DNA of 29,131 nucleotides from Zygnema circumcarinatum. Its lineage: Eukaryota; Streptophyta; Zygnematophyceae; Zygnematales; Zygnemataceae. Within the stretch, counting starts at the first letter, position 1. Each line of letters opens with the position of its first letter. The notes below the pieces were generated by a model. It did not search any database. It saw nothing but the letters and a program-made list of their open reading frames with translations, and was not told where the DNA came from. Where the stretch lies: assembly GCA_037447605.1 (NCBI GenBank), contig CM074815.1, positions 127,054-156,184 of the forward strand. The letters run 5' to 3'. A program made the position numbers and the translations under genes. This document shows, piece after piece, positions 28,164 to 29,131 of the stretch.

Positions 28164-28946
28164 GTCACTTTCTCTACCTTGTACTCACCCTTTCTCCCTC
28201 TCCCTCTCACTCTCTCTCAGCCTCACTTTCCCCTCGCTTTCTCTATCTCTCGCTCGTTCTAGTCTTCTATGTCAAGCTATTGTAGACTTTTCGTTTCCCT
28301 ATCACACTCTGTATTGCTTTATTGAAACGTTTCCGACTTTCTCGCCTGGCAAACTTTCTTGCTGTGATTCCAACAAGCTTTGTCAAATGCAGGGTGATGC
28401 AGAAAGCCATGGTGCCACCGTTGCATTCAACACGACCGTGCTACATGGAAAGGCAACGGATTCCGGAATTCTGTTGGATATATGTGACACTCCTCCGTTA
28501 GACTTTGATTCCCAACCCACATCTCCATCCCCCAAAACTCACCCTTTTATGCATACCCAAACAACAGTATCCAATTCCAGTGGGAACACTTCCGAGCCCC
28601 CTAAACCCCCCCCCTCTGAACCCCCCTCCCTCCCTCCTCCTCTCACTATGAGACTGCGCGCCAAGTATGTAGTAAATGCCGCCGGTCTTGATGCGATTCC
28701 GGTAGCCAATCGGATCGCAGGAATTCGGATCGGAGCAATCCCAAAGCGCCACCTGGCGCGAGGGTGCTACTTTACTTTATCAGGGGGCGGCCCCCCTCCC
28801 TTTCGGTCCCTGATTTATCCTTTAGCGGAGGAGGGGGGGGGCGGGCTGGGGGTGCACGTCACGGTGGACATGGGCGGGCAGGTAAAATTTGGGCCGGATG
28901 TGGAATGGCTGCCCGAACCTCCGGTCTACCGGAAATATTTTTCAAG
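26732..28946 (+). CDS. L2HGDH: L-2-hydroxyglutarate dehydrogenase (FAD-dependent), 3' end beyond window
   Basis: Exons are 26732-26941, 27300-27431, 27938-28087 and 28393-28946, all in phase; the last ends at a GT donor (TTTTCAAG|GTGAGG) in phase 2, so more exons are expected past the window. Residues of about 12-45 form the FAD-binding fold with [11 protein letters not shown] and an acidic strand end VVLLEA, then [18 protein letters not shown], the dehydrogenase signature. Later come [41 protein letters not shown] and [20 protein letters not shown]. The enzyme oxidises L-2-hydroxyglutarate to 2-oxoglutarate, normally in mitochondria. No clear transit peptide follows the 26732 ATG; the in-frame ATG at 26696 adds only 12 residues. 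Exon 4 has about 55 residues of Pro/Ser/Thr-rich insert (about 28490-28650) before [13 protein letters not shown], possibly a surface loop or an unspliced intron. About 235 of the usual 360 or more core residues are present. Confidence 0.9.
27545..27892. repeat. Purine-rich repeat in intron 2 of L2HGDH
   Basis: GAGAGG and GGGGGA runs, including G runs of nine or more bases, fill most of the intron 27432-27937. Confidence 0.85.
28093..28161. repeat. (TC)n microsatellite in intron 3 of L2HGDH
   Basis: About 34 TC units begin just after the donor at 28088. Confidence 0.95.
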
Positions 28947-29083
28947 GTGAGGGAGCTGGACTTGGGTCCTTGAAGCTTTGAAAGAACTGAAACCGAGGTT
29001 TCAGTTTCTTCAAGGTTATTGGTTTATAAGGGGAATGTAGTTTTAGGGGAAGCTTAACCTTTATTCTTGGATCTATGAATTTT

Positions 29084-29125
<42 letters not shown>

Positions 29126-29131
29126 GGGGGG
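28947..29131. other. Window end: small inverted repeat, poly-T, poly-G
   Basis: Presumed intron of L2HGDH. A perfect inverted repeat AACTGAAACC/GGTTTCAGTT lies at about 28986-29008. The window ends with about 20 T and then nearly 30 G. A run of G at the very end of a contig is more likely an assembly or sequencing artefact than biology. Confidence 0.6.

Overview
This is a nuclear window from a eukaryote with many introns, most likely a green-lineage organism and plausibly a streptophyte alga. The species itself is not readable from the sequence. Four observations support the green lineage: a U2 snRNA gene with the plant-type upstream sequence element; chloroplast-type J-domain and ABCD2-like genes; a probable COR27/COR28-like gene under Evening Elements; and dense CACGTG boxes, GTAC clusters and telo-boxes near starts. 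Every protein gene but one is split by GT-AG introns (two GC-AG candidates), and I rebuilt the exons by matching reading frame and phase. Introns and spacers are full of purine/pyrimidine microsatellites. A 10-base N run, one coding frameshift, a damaged ABC signature and a terminal poly-G run point to draft-quality sequence.

Layout. 1-1399: no gene recognised. 3508-1400 (-): plastid-type DnaJ protein with an intact HPD. 3545-4331: shared divergent spacer with twelve CACGTG/CACGTC boxes in it and just beyond. 4332-10695 (+): a J-like domain without HPD, spliced in frame to a complete SbmA/BacA-type half ABC transporter (ABCD2-like). 10696-11891: convergent spacer. 14805-11892 (-): probable COR27/COR28-like protein, with Evening Elements and a GTAC cluster upstream. 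17932-17024 (-): unknown membrane protein. 19213-19024 (-): U2 snRNA. 22259-20361 (-): isoaspartyl peptidase/L-asparaginase with a one-base frameshift and a TTAGGG array just before its start. 26376-23008 (-): EamA/DMT transporter. 26732 to about 28946 (+): L-2-hydroxyglutarate dehydrogenase, running off the window.

The most unusual locus is 1.4-10.7 kb. Two J-domain genes lie head to head with all three J-domain introns at the same places and phases, so they look like an inverted duplication. One copy kept a working HPD and a conserved helical tail. The other lost HPD and appears to have become the N-terminus of a predicted plastid ABC transporter. The second highlight is the COR27-like gene, whose upstream region carries exact Evening Elements, as expected for clock- and cold-controlled expression.
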